From: Mycolicibacterium sp. TUM20985
GTDB taxonomy: Bacteria > Actinomycetota > Actinomycetes > Mycobacteriales > Mycobacteriaceae
Assembly (NCBI RefSeq): GCF_030295745.1
Contig: NZ_AP027291.1
Location: 2,604,001 to 2,668,000, forward strand
Direction: 5' to 3'
DNA length: 64,000 bases
Under the pieces are notes generated by a model, which searched no databases, was not told where the DNA came from, and saw only the letters and a program-made list of their open reading frames with translations. Of the stretch, positions 46,529 to 55,769 are shown in pieces (position 1 is the stretch's first letter; the number at the start of each line of letters is the position of its first letter). The position numbers were made by a program, and so were the translations under genes.

Positions 46529-47455
46529 TCAGCCGACGTACTTGGTGAACCAGTCCTGCACGCGCTGCCAGGCGTCGGCGGCGGCGGTGGGGTCGTAGCG
46601 CTCGCTCGTGTCGTTGAAGAACGCGTGGTCCGCGCCCTCTTCGACGACGAGTTCGTTGACGACGCCGGCTTTGTCGAGCGCCTGCTGGGCGGCGTCCTTG
46701 GTCCCGGTGACGCGCGCATCCTTGGAGCCGTAGAACCCCAGCACGGCGACGTCTTTGGATCTGCTGAAGTCGGCGCCGTCCGGCGTCGGGCCGTAGAACG
46801 GTACGGCTGCGGCCAGCTGAGGTTCACCCGCGGCCAGCAGCTGCCACACGAGGCCGCCGCCCATGCAGAATCCCACCGCCGCCACCTTCACCCCGGGTGC
46901 GCGACGCTGTAACTCCTCGAGGCCCGACCTCATGTCGGCGACGAAGTCCTGCGGTGAGATCTTGCTCAGCGCCGCCGTGGCTTCGGCGGGGTCGGTGAAC
47001 TTCGCCGTGCCGCCCTCACCCGACAGCAGGTCGATGGCGAGGCCCGAGTAGCCGATGCCGGCAAACCGACCCGCCACCGAGCGCGCCCAGTCGGTGAGTC
47101 CCTTGTTCTCGTGGATGACGAGGACGGCGCCCTTCGGCGTCTCGGCCGCCGCGAAGGCCGCCTGCAGTTCGCCCCGCGGACCCGCCCACGTGATGGGTGT
47201 CGTCTCGACGGCGTTCTCGATCCCCGGCGGAGGGGCGCTCTCGGTCGCCGCGCCGCTCGAGGTGACCGGCGCTTCGGCCGTCGCGGTCTCGTCCGCGGGT
47301 TTCTCGGCGGTGCTACACGCCGCGATCAAGCTCGAGGCGGCGGTGGCGCCGACGCCGATGAGGGCCAGTCGGCGGATCGCCTCGCGTCGGGACATCAACC
47401 CCTCGACGTGGTCGGTAGCGATCTCTTCGGCGATGTAGCGCTGCAGCGGAGTCAC
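46529..47455 (-). CDS. Exported dienelactone-hydrolase-family lipoprotein
   Basis: 308 aa from GTG 47455. The signal contains twin arginines (MSRREAIRRLALIGVGATAASSLIAAC) with lipobox LIAAC at Cys47. The hydrolase domain has Glu116 in VIHENKGLTDW, nucleophile Cys197 in VGFCMGGG, and His in EEGADHAFFND. Dienelactone hydrolases open enol lactones; secretion as a lipoprotein is unusual for a catabolic enzyme, so another ester or lactone substrate is likely. It is divergent from the SDR at 47526. Confidence 0.87.
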   Translation of the reverse strand: MTPLQRYIAEEIATDHVEGLMSRREAIRRLALIGVGATAASSLIAACSTAEKPADETATAEAPVTSSGAATESAPPPGIENAVETTPITWAGPRGELQAAFAAAETPKGAVLVIHENKGLTDWARSVAGRFAGIGYSGLAIDLLSGEGGTAKFTDPAEATAALSKISPQDFVADMRSGLEELQRRAPGVKVAAVGFCMGGGLVWQLLAAGEPQLAAAVPFYGPTPDGADFSRSKDVAVLGFYGSKDARVTGTKDAAQQALDKAGVVNELVVEEGADHAFFNDTSERYDPTAAADAWQRVQDWFTKYVG

Positions 47456-47525
47456 CCAATCGAGTATGCCTGGGGATTTTCGAAGTTGCGGTGGGAGATG
47501 CCGTCGCTGGCGAATACTCATCGTC

Positions 47526-48452
47526 ATGTCCTCGCCCGTCGGCCACCGCGCTCTCGCCGGCCGTGTCGCCGTGGTCGCCGGGGCCACCCGGGGTGCGGGC
47601 CGCGGGATCGCGGCGGCTCTGGGCGAAGCCGGCGCCACCGTCGTGTGCACCGGGCGCACCAGCTCCGTCGTAGACCTGGCCTCCGATTACGACCGACCCG
47701 AAACCATCGAGGAGACAGCGGAACTCGTCAGTGAACTCGGCGGAGTCGGCGTCGCGGTGCCGACCGACCACTTGGACGTCGGTCGGGTGCGGGCACTGGC
47801 GGATCGACTCCGGCGCGACTACGGCGGGATCGACGTCCTCGTCAACGACGTGTGGGGAGCGGAGGTCCTGAAGGGGCCGCCGTCGACCTGGGACCGCCCG
47901 ATGTGGCAGCACGACCTCGAGGACGGACTCCGCATCCTGCGTCTGGGTGTCGACACCCACCTCATCACGTCGCACTGTCTGCTGCCGCTGCTGATCACCC
48001 GGCCGGGTGGTCTGCTCGTCGAGGTGACCGACGGTACGGCCGAGTTCAATGCGCACCACTACCGGATCTCGGCGTTCTACGACCTCGCCAAGGTGTCGGT
48101 GAACAGGATCGCCTTCAGTCAGGGTCACGACCTGGCGCCGTTCGGCGGTACCGCGCTCTCGGTCACGCCCGGCTGGCTGCGCTCGGAGATGATGCTCGAG
48201 AACTATGGTGTGAGCGCGTCGAACTGGCGCGACGCGCTGGACCCGGCGCGCACGGGCGGTGGTCTCGTCGCACCCGCGGCCTTCACCGAGTCGGAGACGC
48301 CGCGGTTCGTGGGTCGCGGGATCGCGGCCATCGCCGCGGACCCCGATCGGGCCCGCTGGAATCAACGGTCGGCGAGCTCGGTGGAGCTGGCCCGCCACTA
48401 CGGCTTCACCGATGTGGACGGCCGCCAACCCGACGCGTGGGCCGAACAGTAG
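47526..48452 (+). CDS. Short-chain dehydrogenase/reductase
   Basis: 308 aa from ATG 47526. Cofactor motif VVAGATRGAGRGIAAALGEAGA, NDVWG in place of the usual NNAG, and catalytic region ISAFYDLAKVSVNR with Tyr-x3-Lys. C-terminal GWLRSEMMLENYGV. NADP preference is suggested by TGRTSS. It is followed by the amidohydrolase gene. Confidence 0.88.
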   Translation: MSSPVGHRALAGRVAVVAGATRGAGRGIAAALGEAGATVVCTGRTSSVVDLASDYDRPETIEETAELVSELGGVGVAVPTDHLDVGRVRALADRLRRDYGGIDVLVNDVWGAEVLKGPPSTWDRPMWQHDLEDGLRILRLGVDTHLITSHCLLPLLITRPGGLLVEVTDGTAEFNAHHYRISAFYDLAKVSVNRIAFSQGHDLAPFGGTALSVTPGWLRSEMMLENYGVSASNWRDALDPARTGGGLVAPAAFTESETPRFVGRGIAAIAADPDRARWNQRSASSVELARHYGFTDVDGRQPDAWAEQ

Positions 48453-48517
48453 ACAATTTGGCGAAAGTGTTCACGATTTCGTTGACACCGGTGTCCGGCG
48501 GCCTGTTCTATGACGGG

Positions 48518-50308
48518 GTGACCTACGACACGATCATCCGAAACGGCCGGTGGTTCGACGGCACCGGCGCGGCCTCCGCGGTGCGCGACGTCGGCATTCG
48601 CGGCGGTCACGTCGTCGCGATCTCCGCCGACCCTCTCGACGACACCGAGTGCCCGCAGGTGATCGATGCCACCGGTGACTGGGTGCTCCCGGGAATGCTG
48701 GACATCCACACCCACTACGACGTCGAGGTGCTGAACGGGCCCGCGTTGGCGGAGTCGTTGCGCCACGGGGTGACGACGATAATGCTCGGCTCCTGCTCGC
48801 TGTCGACGATTCACATCGACGGCACGCAGGCGGGTGACCTCTTCGGCCGGGTCGAGGCCATCCCGCGGGAACACGTGATCGCGGCGGTGGACGGACGCAA
48901 GACCTGGCGCACCTGCGAGGAATACGTCCAGGCGCTGGAACGGCTTCCGCTGGGCCCCAACCTCTCCGCGTTCATCGGGCACTCCGACATGCGGACGGCG
49001 GTCATGGGTCTGGACCGGGCGACGCGCAAGGAGGAGCGTCCCAGCCGCCGTGAACAGGCGGAGATGGAGCGCATGCTCGCCGAGGCGCTCGACGCCGGGT
49101 TCGTCGGCATGTCGTCGATGCAGTTGCTCTTCGACAAGTTGGACGGTGACGTCTGCCGTTCGCGCACCCTGCCGTCGACCTATGCCAAGGCCAAGGAGCA
49201 GCGCCGGCTGAAGACGTTGTTGCGCAAGGCAGGACGGGTTCTGCAATCCGGCCCGAACATCGAGAACCCGTTGAATCTAGGCTCTCAGATCGCCCAGTCG
49301 CTCGGCATCGTTCGACGTCCGCTCAAGACCAGCCTGTTGTCGGCGGCCGACGTGAAGTCAAACCCATTCGCGATCACGATGATGGGTCCAGTCGCGCGGC
49401 TGGTCAATCGTCTCGGCGGAGACTTCCGCTGGCAGCATCTGCCCGTGCCGTTCGAGGTGTATGCCGATGGCATCGACCTGGTCATCTTCGAGGAGTTCGG
49501 GGCGGGCGCCGCGGCGCTGCACCTGCGCGACGAGGTCGAGCGCAACGAGATGATGCGCGACGAGCAGTACCGCCGCCGGTTCCGCAAGGAGTACGAGAGC
49601 AAGTTCGGCCTGCGGGTGTGGCACCGCGACTTCTTCGATGCCCACATCGTCGAGTGCCCGGACGCCGGCGTGATCGGCAAGTCGTTCGGCGAGGTCGGCA
49701 TCGACCGCGGTGGTCTGCATCCGGTCGACGCCTTCCTCGACCTCGTTCTCGAACACGGCAAGGCGTTGCGGTGGCGCACCACCATCTCCAACCACCGGCC
49801 CGAGGTGCTGAAGAAACTCGCCAGTGATCCCGGTGTGCAGATGGGCTTCTCCGATGCGGGTGCGCACCTGCGCAACATGGCGTTCTACAACATGGGGTTG
49901 CGCCTGCTACGCCACGTCCGCGACGCGGAAGCGGCCGGTGATCCGTTCATGACCATCGAGCAGGCGGTGCACCGGCTCACCGGTGAACTGGCCGACTGGT
50001 ACCGCATCGACGCCGGGCACCTGCGCATCGGCGATCGCGCCGACGTCGTCATCGTCGACCCGGCCCGCCTCGACGAGCGCCTCGACGCCTACGCCGAGGA
50101 ACCGGTGGCGCAGTACGGCGGGCTGTCGCGGATGGTCAACCGCAACGCCGAGACGGTCAAGGCCGTCTTCGTCGGCGGCCGGGCGGTGTTCCTCGACGGT
50201 GAGGCCACCGAGCTGGTCGGCCGCCGCCGCACGGGGCGCTTCCTCCGTGCTGCGCACAAGTCCCCCGCCATCCCAACGCAGAAGGGTGAGTTGACAAGTG
50301 TCGGTTGA
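48518..50308 (+). CDS. Metal-dependent amidohydrolase, N-acyl-D-amino-acid deacylase type
   Basis: 596 aa from GTG 48518; a GTG at 48491 is possible and the longer frame upstream is a shadow of the SDR. Composite beta domain plus TIM barrel: VTYDTIIRNGRWFDGTGA at the N-terminus, metal motif GMLDIHTHYDVEVL, GVTTIMLGSCS, FSDAGAHLRNMAFYN and the terminal IGDRADVVIVDPARLDERL / VKAVFVGGRAVF. Such enzymes hydrolyse N-acyl or cyclic amide substrates. It overlaps the SnoaL-like gene by 11 bp, suggesting a shared pathway step. Confidence 0.87.
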   Translation: MTYDTIIRNGRWFDGTGAASAVRDVGIRGGHVVAISADPLDDTECPQVIDATGDWVLPGMLDIHTHYDVEVLNGPALAESLRHGVTTIMLGSCSLSTIHIDGTQAGDLFGRVEAIPREHVIAAVDGRKTWRTCEEYVQALERLPLGPNLSAFIGHSDMRTAVMGLDRATRKEERPSRREQAEMERMLAEALDAGFVGMSSMQLLFDKLDGDVCRSRTLPSTYAKAKEQRRLKTLLRKAGRVLQSGPNIENPLNLGSQIAQSLGIVRRPLKTSLLSAADVKSNPFAITMMGPVARLVNRLGGDFRWQHLPVPFEVYADGIDLVIFEEFGAGAAALHLRDEVERNEMMRDEQYRRRFRKEYESKFGLRVWHRDFFDAHIVECPDAGVIGKSFGEVGIDRGGLHPVDAFLDLVLEHGKALRWRTTISNHRPEVLKKLASDPGVQMGFSDAGAHLRNMAFYNMGLRLLRHVRDAEAAGDPFMTIEQAVHRLTGELADWYRIDAGHLRIGDRADVVIVDPARLDERLDAYAEEPVAQYGGLSRMVNRNAETVKAVFVGGRAVFLDGEATELVGRRRTGRFLRAAHKSPAIPTQKGELTSVG

Positions 50309-50741
50309 GGATACGGTGCTCGGCATGTGGGCCGCGTTGTCGGCGCGCGACTGGGAGACGATGAAGTCCTACCTGACCGACGACTGCATCTATCTCGACG
50401 TGCCGGTCGGGCCCGCCGCCGCGGCGAAGGGCCCCGACGACATCGTCAAGAGGCTGAAGATCGGTCTCGAGCCGTTGGCGTCCTACGAGAACTTCACCGG
50501 GTTGCTCGTCGACGATGGGGTCAATGTCATGTACGAGCACCACGAGGAATGGCATTGGGCGACGGGTGAATCGGCGGTACTCCGGTTCGTCACCGTGCAC
50601 CGGGTCGAGAACGGCAAGATCTCGCTCTGGAAGGACTACTGGGACATGAGCGCCCTGGCCAACTTCGCTCCCCCGACCTGGCTGGAGGACTTCGCCAACG
50701 CGGACATGTCGTGGGTGTTCGACGCGACCGGTGTGGTCTGA
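50298..50741 (+). CDS. Limonene-1,2-epoxide-hydrolase/SnoaL-like protein
   Basis: 147 aa from GTG 50298. NTF2 fold: LGMWAALSARDWETMKSYLTDDCIYLDVPVG, FTGLLVDDGVNVMYEHHEEWHWATGES and RVENGKISLWKDYWDM, the last matching the LEH region that holds catalytic acids. It is translationally coupled to the amidohydrolase. An epoxide-hydrolase or isomerase role is possible. Confidence 0.83.
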   Translation: MSVEDTVLGMWAALSARDWETMKSYLTDDCIYLDVPVGPAAAAKGPDDIVKRLKIGLEPLASYENFTGLLVDDGVNVMYEHHEEWHWATGESAVLRFVTVHRVENGKISLWKDYWDMSALANFAPPTWLEDFANADMSWVFDATGVV

Positions 50742-50754
50742 CCGATCCCGCTCC

Positions 50755-52107
50755 TCACACGCTCCACGCCAGGCGGAACTTGGCGGCCAGTTCGTCGGGG
50801 TCGAGCGTGCCGAAGTTGTCGTGCTCGTAGCGTCGCACGGCCGTGATCGAGTCGATTGCCGCGTCGCCGAGAATGCCTCGCATCAAGGTGGATTCGGCCA
50901 GGGCGTCGATGACCGATGCCTGGTCGTCGCGCAGCAGGCCGATTCCGGAGCCGGTCCGCTCACCGTCGGTGAGGGTGGAGGGATCGACGGCCACCTCGGC
51001 GGGTAGCGGCAGTTCGCGTTCGATGCCGTCGAGGGCAAGACCGAGGATCGCCGCCGTGGCGAAGTACGGGTTGGCCGAGGGGTCGACCACCTTGACCTCT
51101 ACGTTGGCGCCGTAGGGGTTTGCCGGACCGCTCTGCATGAAGCGGATCGCGGCCTCGCGGTTCTCGGTGCCCCAGCAGATGTTGGCGCCCGACCAGCTTC
51201 CCGGCTGCATCCGAAGGCCGGAGAGGATCGAACCGCACAGTGCGCCCTGGGCTTCCGCGAGGCCTGCCAGCACACCCGCGACGGCGGCCTCGCCGGCGGG
51301 TCTCATACCGTGAACCCCTGGCCCACCCGAGAACAGGGGCACGCCCGTGTGCTGCAGCGAGAAGTGTTGGTGGGCACCCGAACCGACGCTGCCCGCGAAG
51401 GGAACCGGTGACAAACTGACGCGGGCACCGTACTTCCTGGCCACCCGCGACACGACGATCCGCGCGAGGATCAGCTGGTCGGCGGCGGAGACGGGTGACG
51501 CTGGTGCGAGCGAGATCTCGAACTGATTGGCGCCGTACTCCGGATGGAACTGCTCGATCGCCACACCGGCGGTGGCGGCCGCCGCCGTGACGTCGCGGAC
51601 GAAGCCCTCGAATTCGAGGACGCCGGCCAAGCCATACTGCGCCCACGAGGTCGACGGAAGGGGCGCACCGTCGGGTCCCACCAGGACGAACTCCATCTCG
51701 TGGCCGACCAGGGCACTCAAGCCCGCCGTGGCCAGGCGTCGTTCGATACGCGCCAATGTGCCACGGCTGCAAAAGGAATCGGGTGTGCCCTCCTGATCGA
51801 AGAAGGACCCGGGCGCCCACGCCAGGCCGTCGCCAAGGACCCGCAGCGCCTCGGGGTCGATCCGGATGCGTTGATCGCCGACCACGCCAATGGCCCCTCC
51901 GACGGCGATGCCCGACTGGTCGATGGTGAAGACGTGCCACACGGGACTGGCACCGAGGCCGGGGTCGGTGAACGCGCTCACCCGATTGATCGGAACGGTC
52001 TTCGCGTGCACGAGCCCGGCGGCGTTGACCACCGTGCCGATGACGGTGACGACACCGCTCGACTCGAGGGTGGACATGGCGCGTGCCGTGAAAGGGGTGG
52101 CTGGCAT
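50755..52107 (-). CDS. glnA3: Glutamine synthetase-like protein GlnA3
   Basis: 450 aa from ATG 52107, the same length as M. tuberculosis GlnA3 (Rv1878) as remembered. Closely matching segments: TVPINRVSAFTDPGLGASPVWH, EQFHPEYGANQFEISLAP, GSGAHQHFSL, ENREAAIRFM, EVKVVDPSANPYFATAAILGLALDG and the C-terminal KFRLAWSV. It is not the housekeeping GlnA; related actinobacterial GlnA3 proteins ligate glutamate to polyamines. Order glnA3 / MFS / bfrA matches Rv1878-Rv1876 except for the inserted carboxymuconolactone-decarboxylase-family gene. Confidence 0.92.
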   Translation of the reverse strand: MPATPFTARAMSTLESSGVVTVIGTVVNAAGLVHAKTVPINRVSAFTDPGLGASPVWHVFTIDQSGIAVGGAIGVVGDQRIRIDPEALRVLGDGLAWAPGSFFDQEGTPDSFCSRGTLARIERRLATAGLSALVGHEMEFVLVGPDGAPLPSTSWAQYGLAGVLEFEGFVRDVTAAAATAGVAIEQFHPEYGANQFEISLAPASPVSAADQLILARIVVSRVARKYGARVSLSPVPFAGSVGSGAHQHFSLQHTGVPLFSGGPGVHGMRPAGEAAVAGVLAGLAEAQGALCGSILSGLRMQPGSWSGANICWGTENREAAIRFMQSGPANPYGANVEVKVVDPSANPYFATAAILGLALDGIERELPLPAEVAVDPSTLTDGERTGSGIGLLRDDQASVIDALAESTLMRGILGDAAIDSITAVRRYEHDNFGTLDPDELAAKFRLAWSV

Positions 52108-52169
52108 GGCACCCATTCTGCACCGGCGGCAGCCCGGTCGAGCGGTGGACGAGATGCGGCGCGCGTGTC

Positions 52170-52652
52170 CTACAGCGTGATCTTGCAGGCCTGGCCGATG
52201 TCCAACGTGCGCAGCATCCGGCCCATGCCGAGCCACATCGCGCAGGACAGGGCGAGGTCGGTCAGGATCTCGGGGTCGAACTGCTCCTGGCAGCGTCGCC
52301 AGAAGTCCTCGTCGTCCCGAAGCCCGGTGTGGTCGGCGGCGAACCGCGCGGCGAACTCGGCGGCGACGCGCTCGGCGGGGCTATAACCGGGCCAGGTCCG
52401 CCACTCGGCGGCGTGGTCGTAGAGGTCCTCGTCCACCCCCGCCGCGGGGCCCACGGAATCCCGGGTGTTCTGGCAGATCACGCATTCGTTGTCGAGCGCG
52501 ATTACCATGCGCGCAAGTTCGCGGACGCGCAGCGGGAGGCGGTTCTTGGTGTAGACCGCGTTGCTGAACTTGGCCATCGCCACGCCGATGTCCGGCGACG
52601 TCATGACCCAGGCAGCGGCGTCGTCGTCGGCGAAGTCTCCAATGCGGCTCAT
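52170..52652 (-). CDS. Carboxymuconolactone decarboxylase/AhpD-family protein
   Basis: 160 aa from ATG 52652. The CMD signature RVRELARMVIALDNECVICQNTRD contains the C-x-x-C pair used for redox or hydroperoxide chemistry. A perfect KstR-type operator lies 30 bp upstream. It sits between glnA3 and the MFS gene, where M. tuberculosis has no such gene as far as I recall, so it may be a later insertion into the block. Confidence 0.85.
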   Translation of the reverse strand: MSRIGDFADDDAAAWVMTSPDIGVAMAKFSNAVYTKNRLPLRVRELARMVIALDNECVICQNTRDSVGPAAGVDEDLYDHAAEWRTWPGYSPAERVAAEFAARFAADHTGLRDDEDFWRRCQEQFDPEILTDLALSCAMWLGMGRMLRTLDIGQACKITL

Positions 52653-52682
52653 GACCGGATCCTACCTGCGACGACGTGGTTC

Positions 52683-52696
52683 TGTAACACGTTCTA
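52683..52696. promoter_or_regulatory. KstR-type operator TGTAACACGTTCTA
   Basis: Perfect match to TnnAACnnGTTnnA, 30 bp upstream of the carboxymuconolactone-decarboxylase-family start and 10 bp downstream (in genome order, before) the MFS stop at 52707. Confidence 0.75.
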
Positions 52697-52706
52697 GTCT
52701 TCGGAG

Positions 52707-54758
52707 TCAGCGGGCGCCGACGAGGACCTTGGGGTCGTCGGTCCAGTCCCTCTGCACCAGCATGCGGTGGGCGATGCGCTCCAGCGCCGCGTCGACCTGC
52801 ACGCGATCCGGGCGGCCCACGAAGCTCGGCGACTGCGCGAGCTTGTCGACGATGCGGCCGACGATGGCCGCCGACAGCGTGTTCACCTGTTTGATCCCGG
52901 CCTGCGTGAGCCACAGCCGCCCGCCGGTATTCAGGGCGAAGCCGTTGCGCACCACCTCGTCGAAGGTGGGTTGCAGTACTTCGAAGGGCACCCGGAGCCG
53001 CTCGCCGATCTCCGCGAGCGTCGCCGAACCGAACACCTGGTTCTGTCGGTAGATCTGCAACAGCGCCCACAGTTGCCCGACGGGCAGCTCACAGCCCGGC
53101 CCCCCGGCGAGGCTGCGGAGCCGGATGTCCGGTGAGTCGCGGAACATACGGCCGATGGCGACTTCGAGGATCTTCTCGGGTGACTCGGTGCTTGGCATGC
53201 CGAAGCCCTCGCCAAGGTCGGTCGCCGAGACGGCGTCCATCTCGCGCAGCGGCACCTCCTTGAGGAACAGCGCGACGACGAAGCCGACGATCGCCACGGG
53301 CACCGCGCACAGGAACACGGTGCCGAGTGAGTCGGCGTAGGCGTCGATGATCGGTGTCGCCATCGCGGCGTCGAGCTGATGCAGCGCCTGCGGCGATTCG
53401 GCTGCTTCGGCCGGCGCGCCGCCGGCGGCCAGGGCGGGCCCCAGTCGATCCGCCAGGAAGTTCGCGAAGAGCGAGCCGAAGATGGCCGCGCCGAAGGAGC
53501 TTCCGATGGTCCGGAAGAAGGTGACGCCCGACGTCGCCACGCCGAGGTCCTCGAAGCTCGAGGTGTTCTGCACGACGAGGACGAGCACCTGCATGCACAA
53601 CCCGATGCCGGTGCCCAGGATGAACAGGTACACCGACTGCTGCCAGGTCGGCGTCGTCTGGTCCATGCCGGAGAGCAGGAAGAAGGCGACGGCCATGATC
53701 GCCGTGCCCGCGACCGGGAAGATCTTGTACCGGCCGGTGCGTCCGACGATCGATCCGCTGCTGATCGACGTGATCAGCAAGCCGGCGACCATCGGCAGCG
53801 TGCGCAACCCGGACTCGGTGGCTGACACCCCGTCGACGAACTGCATGAAGGTCGGCATGAACGTCAGGGCGCCCAGCATCGCGAAGCCCACGATGAAGCC
53901 GAGGATGCAGCAGACCGTGAAGACGGGGCTGGCGAACAACCGGATCGGCAGGATGGGCTCAGCGGCTCGCAGTTCCACCCAGACGAACACGGCGATCGCG
54001 GCGGCGGAGGCCACGAACAGGCCGATGATCACCGGCGAGGTCCACGCGTACTCGCCACCACCCCAGCTGGTCGCCAGGGTGAGCCCCGATGCGCCGAGAC
54101 CGACGAACAGGATGCCCGCGTAATCGATGACGGGCTTGGCCGCCCGCGCCAGGGACGGGATCGCGGCGATGCTCACGATGAGCACGACGATCGCCACCGG
54201 CACGTTGATCCAGAACGCCCAGCGCCACGTCAGGTTGTCGGTGAAGAAGCCGCCGAGCAGCGGGCCGATCACCGTCGTCACGCCGAAGACCGCTCCGAGC
54301 GCGCCCTGGTACCGACCGCGGTCGCGCAATGGGATGACCTCGCCGATGACCGCCATCGAGGTCACCATGATCGCGCCGCCACCGATGCCCTGCAGGGTGC
54401 GCGAGGCGACCAGCATGGTCATCGAGTCGGCGAGCCCGCACAGGATGGACCCGGCGAGGAAGAACAGGATCGCCGTCTGGAACACCATCTTGCGGCCGAA
54501 GAGGTCACCGAGCTTGCCGACGATCGCCGTGACGATCGTGGACGCCAGGAGGTAACTGGTCACCACCCAGGACTGGTGCCCCGCGCCGCCGAGGTCGGCG
54601 ACCACCGTGGGCAGAGCGGTCGCCACGATCGTCTGATCGAGCGCGGCGAGCAGCATGCCCAGCAGCACGCCGATGAAGATGAAGTTGCGCCGCTGCGGAC
54701 TGATCAGCGCGTTGGCCGATTCGGGGTCCGCGGTGGCGGTGTCCGGAGGACTCGTCAT
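52707..54758 (-). CDS. DHA2-type 14-TM MFS transporter with C-terminal soluble domain
   Basis: 683 aa. Motifs typical of DHA2 drug efflux: LAALDQTIVATALPTV (motif D1), GKLGDLFGRKMVF (motif A) and GALGAVFGVTTVIGPLLGGFF (motif C). About 14 helices end near residue 510. The last ~170 residues are soluble; QLWALLQIYRQNQVFGSATLAEIGERLRVPFEVLQPTFDEVVRNGFALNTGGRLWLTQAG looks like a winged-helix fold. M. tuberculosis Rv1877 has the same length and place beside bfrA and glnA3. Probably exports toxic amphiphiles or metabolites. Confidence 0.88.
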   Translation of the reverse strand: MTSPPDTATADPESANALISPQRRNFIFIGVLLGMLLAALDQTIVATALPTVVADLGGAGHQSWVVTSYLLASTIVTAIVGKLGDLFGRKMVFQTAILFFLAGSILCGLADSMTMLVASRTLQGIGGGAIMVTSMAVIGEVIPLRDRGRYQGALGAVFGVTTVIGPLLGGFFTDNLTWRWAFWINVPVAIVVLIVSIAAIPSLARAAKPVIDYAGILFVGLGASGLTLATSWGGGEYAWTSPVIIGLFVASAAAIAVFVWVELRAAEPILPIRLFASPVFTVCCILGFIVGFAMLGALTFMPTFMQFVDGVSATESGLRTLPMVAGLLITSISSGSIVGRTGRYKIFPVAGTAIMAVAFFLLSGMDQTTPTWQQSVYLFILGTGIGLCMQVLVLVVQNTSSFEDLGVATSGVTFFRTIGSSFGAAIFGSLFANFLADRLGPALAAGGAPAEAAESPQALHQLDAAMATPIIDAYADSLGTVFLCAVPVAIVGFVVALFLKEVPLREMDAVSATDLGEGFGMPSTESPEKILEVAIGRMFRDSPDIRLRSLAGGPGCELPVGQLWALLQIYRQNQVFGSATLAEIGERLRVPFEVLQPTFDEVVRNGFALNTGGRLWLTQAGIKQVNTLSAAIVGRIVDKLAQSPSFVGRPDRVQVDAALERIAHRMLVQRDWTDDPKVLVGAR

Positions 54759-54842
54759 GCCTGCCTCCCGAGGTGTGTCGGACGCATCGGAGCGCCCGAC
54801 GACATATCGCTTAGATAGGCTATGGAGTTACCGCGAGGCGCT

Positions 54843-55322
54843 CTACTGTGGCGGACGCGACACGCATTGCGCGGAGTACAGCTGCTCTCCGAGCTTGTCC
54901 ATGAGCTCGAGTTGGGTCTCGAGGTAGTCGATGTGATGCTCCTCGTCGGCGAGGATGCCCTCCAGCAACGCGGCGCTGGTGGCGTCCTCCTTCTGCCGGC
55001 ACATGACGACACCCGGCTTGAGTCGCGCCAGCACCTCGTACTCGACGGCGAGGTCGGCCTCGAACTGCTCGCGCAGCGTCTGGCCGACGCGCAGCGAGAA
55101 CAGCCGCTGGTAGTTCGGGAGGCCGTCGAGCAACAGGATCCGGTCGGTGATCGCCTCGGCGTGGTTCATCTCCTCGAACGCCTCTTTGCGCGTGTGCGTC
55201 GCCAGCTCGGTGAATCCCCAGTTCTCCTGCATCTTCGAATGCAGGAAATACTGGTTGATCGCGGTCAGCTCGCTGGTCAACTGCTCGTTGAGAAGCTTGA
55301 GGACGTCGGCATCGCCTTGCAT
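54843..55322 (-). CDS. bfrA: Haem-containing bacterioferritin
   Basis: 159 aa from ATG 55322, the usual BfrA length. Ferroxidase ligands Glu18, Glu51 and His54, plus EEHH downstream; Met52 is the expected haem axial ligand. It forms a 24-subunit iron-storage shell in the cytoplasm, oxidising Fe(II). It is divergent from a bfd gene, with a candidate IdeR box in the gap, consistent with known iron-dependent control of mycobacterial bfrA. Confidence 0.94.
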   Translation of the reverse strand: MQGDADVLKLLNEQLTSELTAINQYFLHSKMQENWGFTELATHTRKEAFEEMNHAEAITDRILLLDGLPNYQRLFSLRVGQTLREQFEADLAVEYEVLARLKPGVVMCRQKEDATSAALLEGILADEEHHIDYLETQLELMDKLGEQLYSAQCVSRPPQ

Positions 55323-55488
55323 TGCTTTGCTCCTAACACCGTGAGGCTGGTCGGGTGCCGATGTGTTCGGCTGCATCCCGGTCGCACGTGGGAATTGCTC
55401 CCAACCTAGTCCAACGGTCATGGCGGCAGCGGCAAATGAGGTGTGGTGGCGGCGTGTTCCACCGTGATGATGGACTGGCTGCCCTAAC

Positions 55489-55507
55489 TAAGGTTAGACT
55501 CCACTTA
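55489..55507. promoter_or_regulatory. Candidate IdeR (iron) box between bfrA and bfd
   Basis: TAAGGTTAGACTCCACTTA agrees with TTAGGTTAGGCTAACCTAA at 13 of 19 positions. It lies 56 bp upstream of the bfd start and 167 bp upstream of the bfrA start. IdeR-type activation of bfrA is established in mycobacteria; this site is an inference from partial similarity. Confidence 0.45.
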
Positions 55508-55562
55508 CTTGTTCACCGGCGTGCTCACCACACGCCTCTGACGCGAAGGCGGCGCCGATTCC

Positions 55563-55757
55563 ATGTTCGTGTGTCTGTGCACCGGCGTGACGAGCAAGGC
55601 CGTGACCGAGCTGGTCGCCTCTGGCGCCTCGACCTCGAAGCAGATCGCCGACGCGTGCGGAGCGGGTTCGGACTGCGGACGTTGCCGCCGCACGGTGCGC
55701 GCGATCATCGAGGCCGCCACGGTGGGCGCCTGCCCGATGCACGCCGTCGCGGGGTAG
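55563..55757 (+). CDS. bfd: Bacterioferritin-associated ferredoxin
   Basis: 64 aa from ATG 55563. Cys4, Cys6, Cys38 and Cys41 form the Bfd [2Fe-2S] ligand set (MFVCLC...SDCGRC). It donates electrons to the BfrA haem to release stored iron. It is divergent from bfrA, as in many actinobacteria. It is similar to but distinct from the Bfd-like protein at 18540-18752. Confidence 0.9.
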   Translation: MFVCLCTGVTSKAVTELVASGASTSKQIADACGAGSDCGRCRRTVRAIIEAATVGACPMHAVAG

Positions 55758-55769
55758 GCCGCGAGGGGG

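Noticed and set aside
47852..48517. Upstream extension of the amidohydrolase frame
   Set aside because: It overlaps the SDR in another frame, and homology begins at VTYDTIIRNG.
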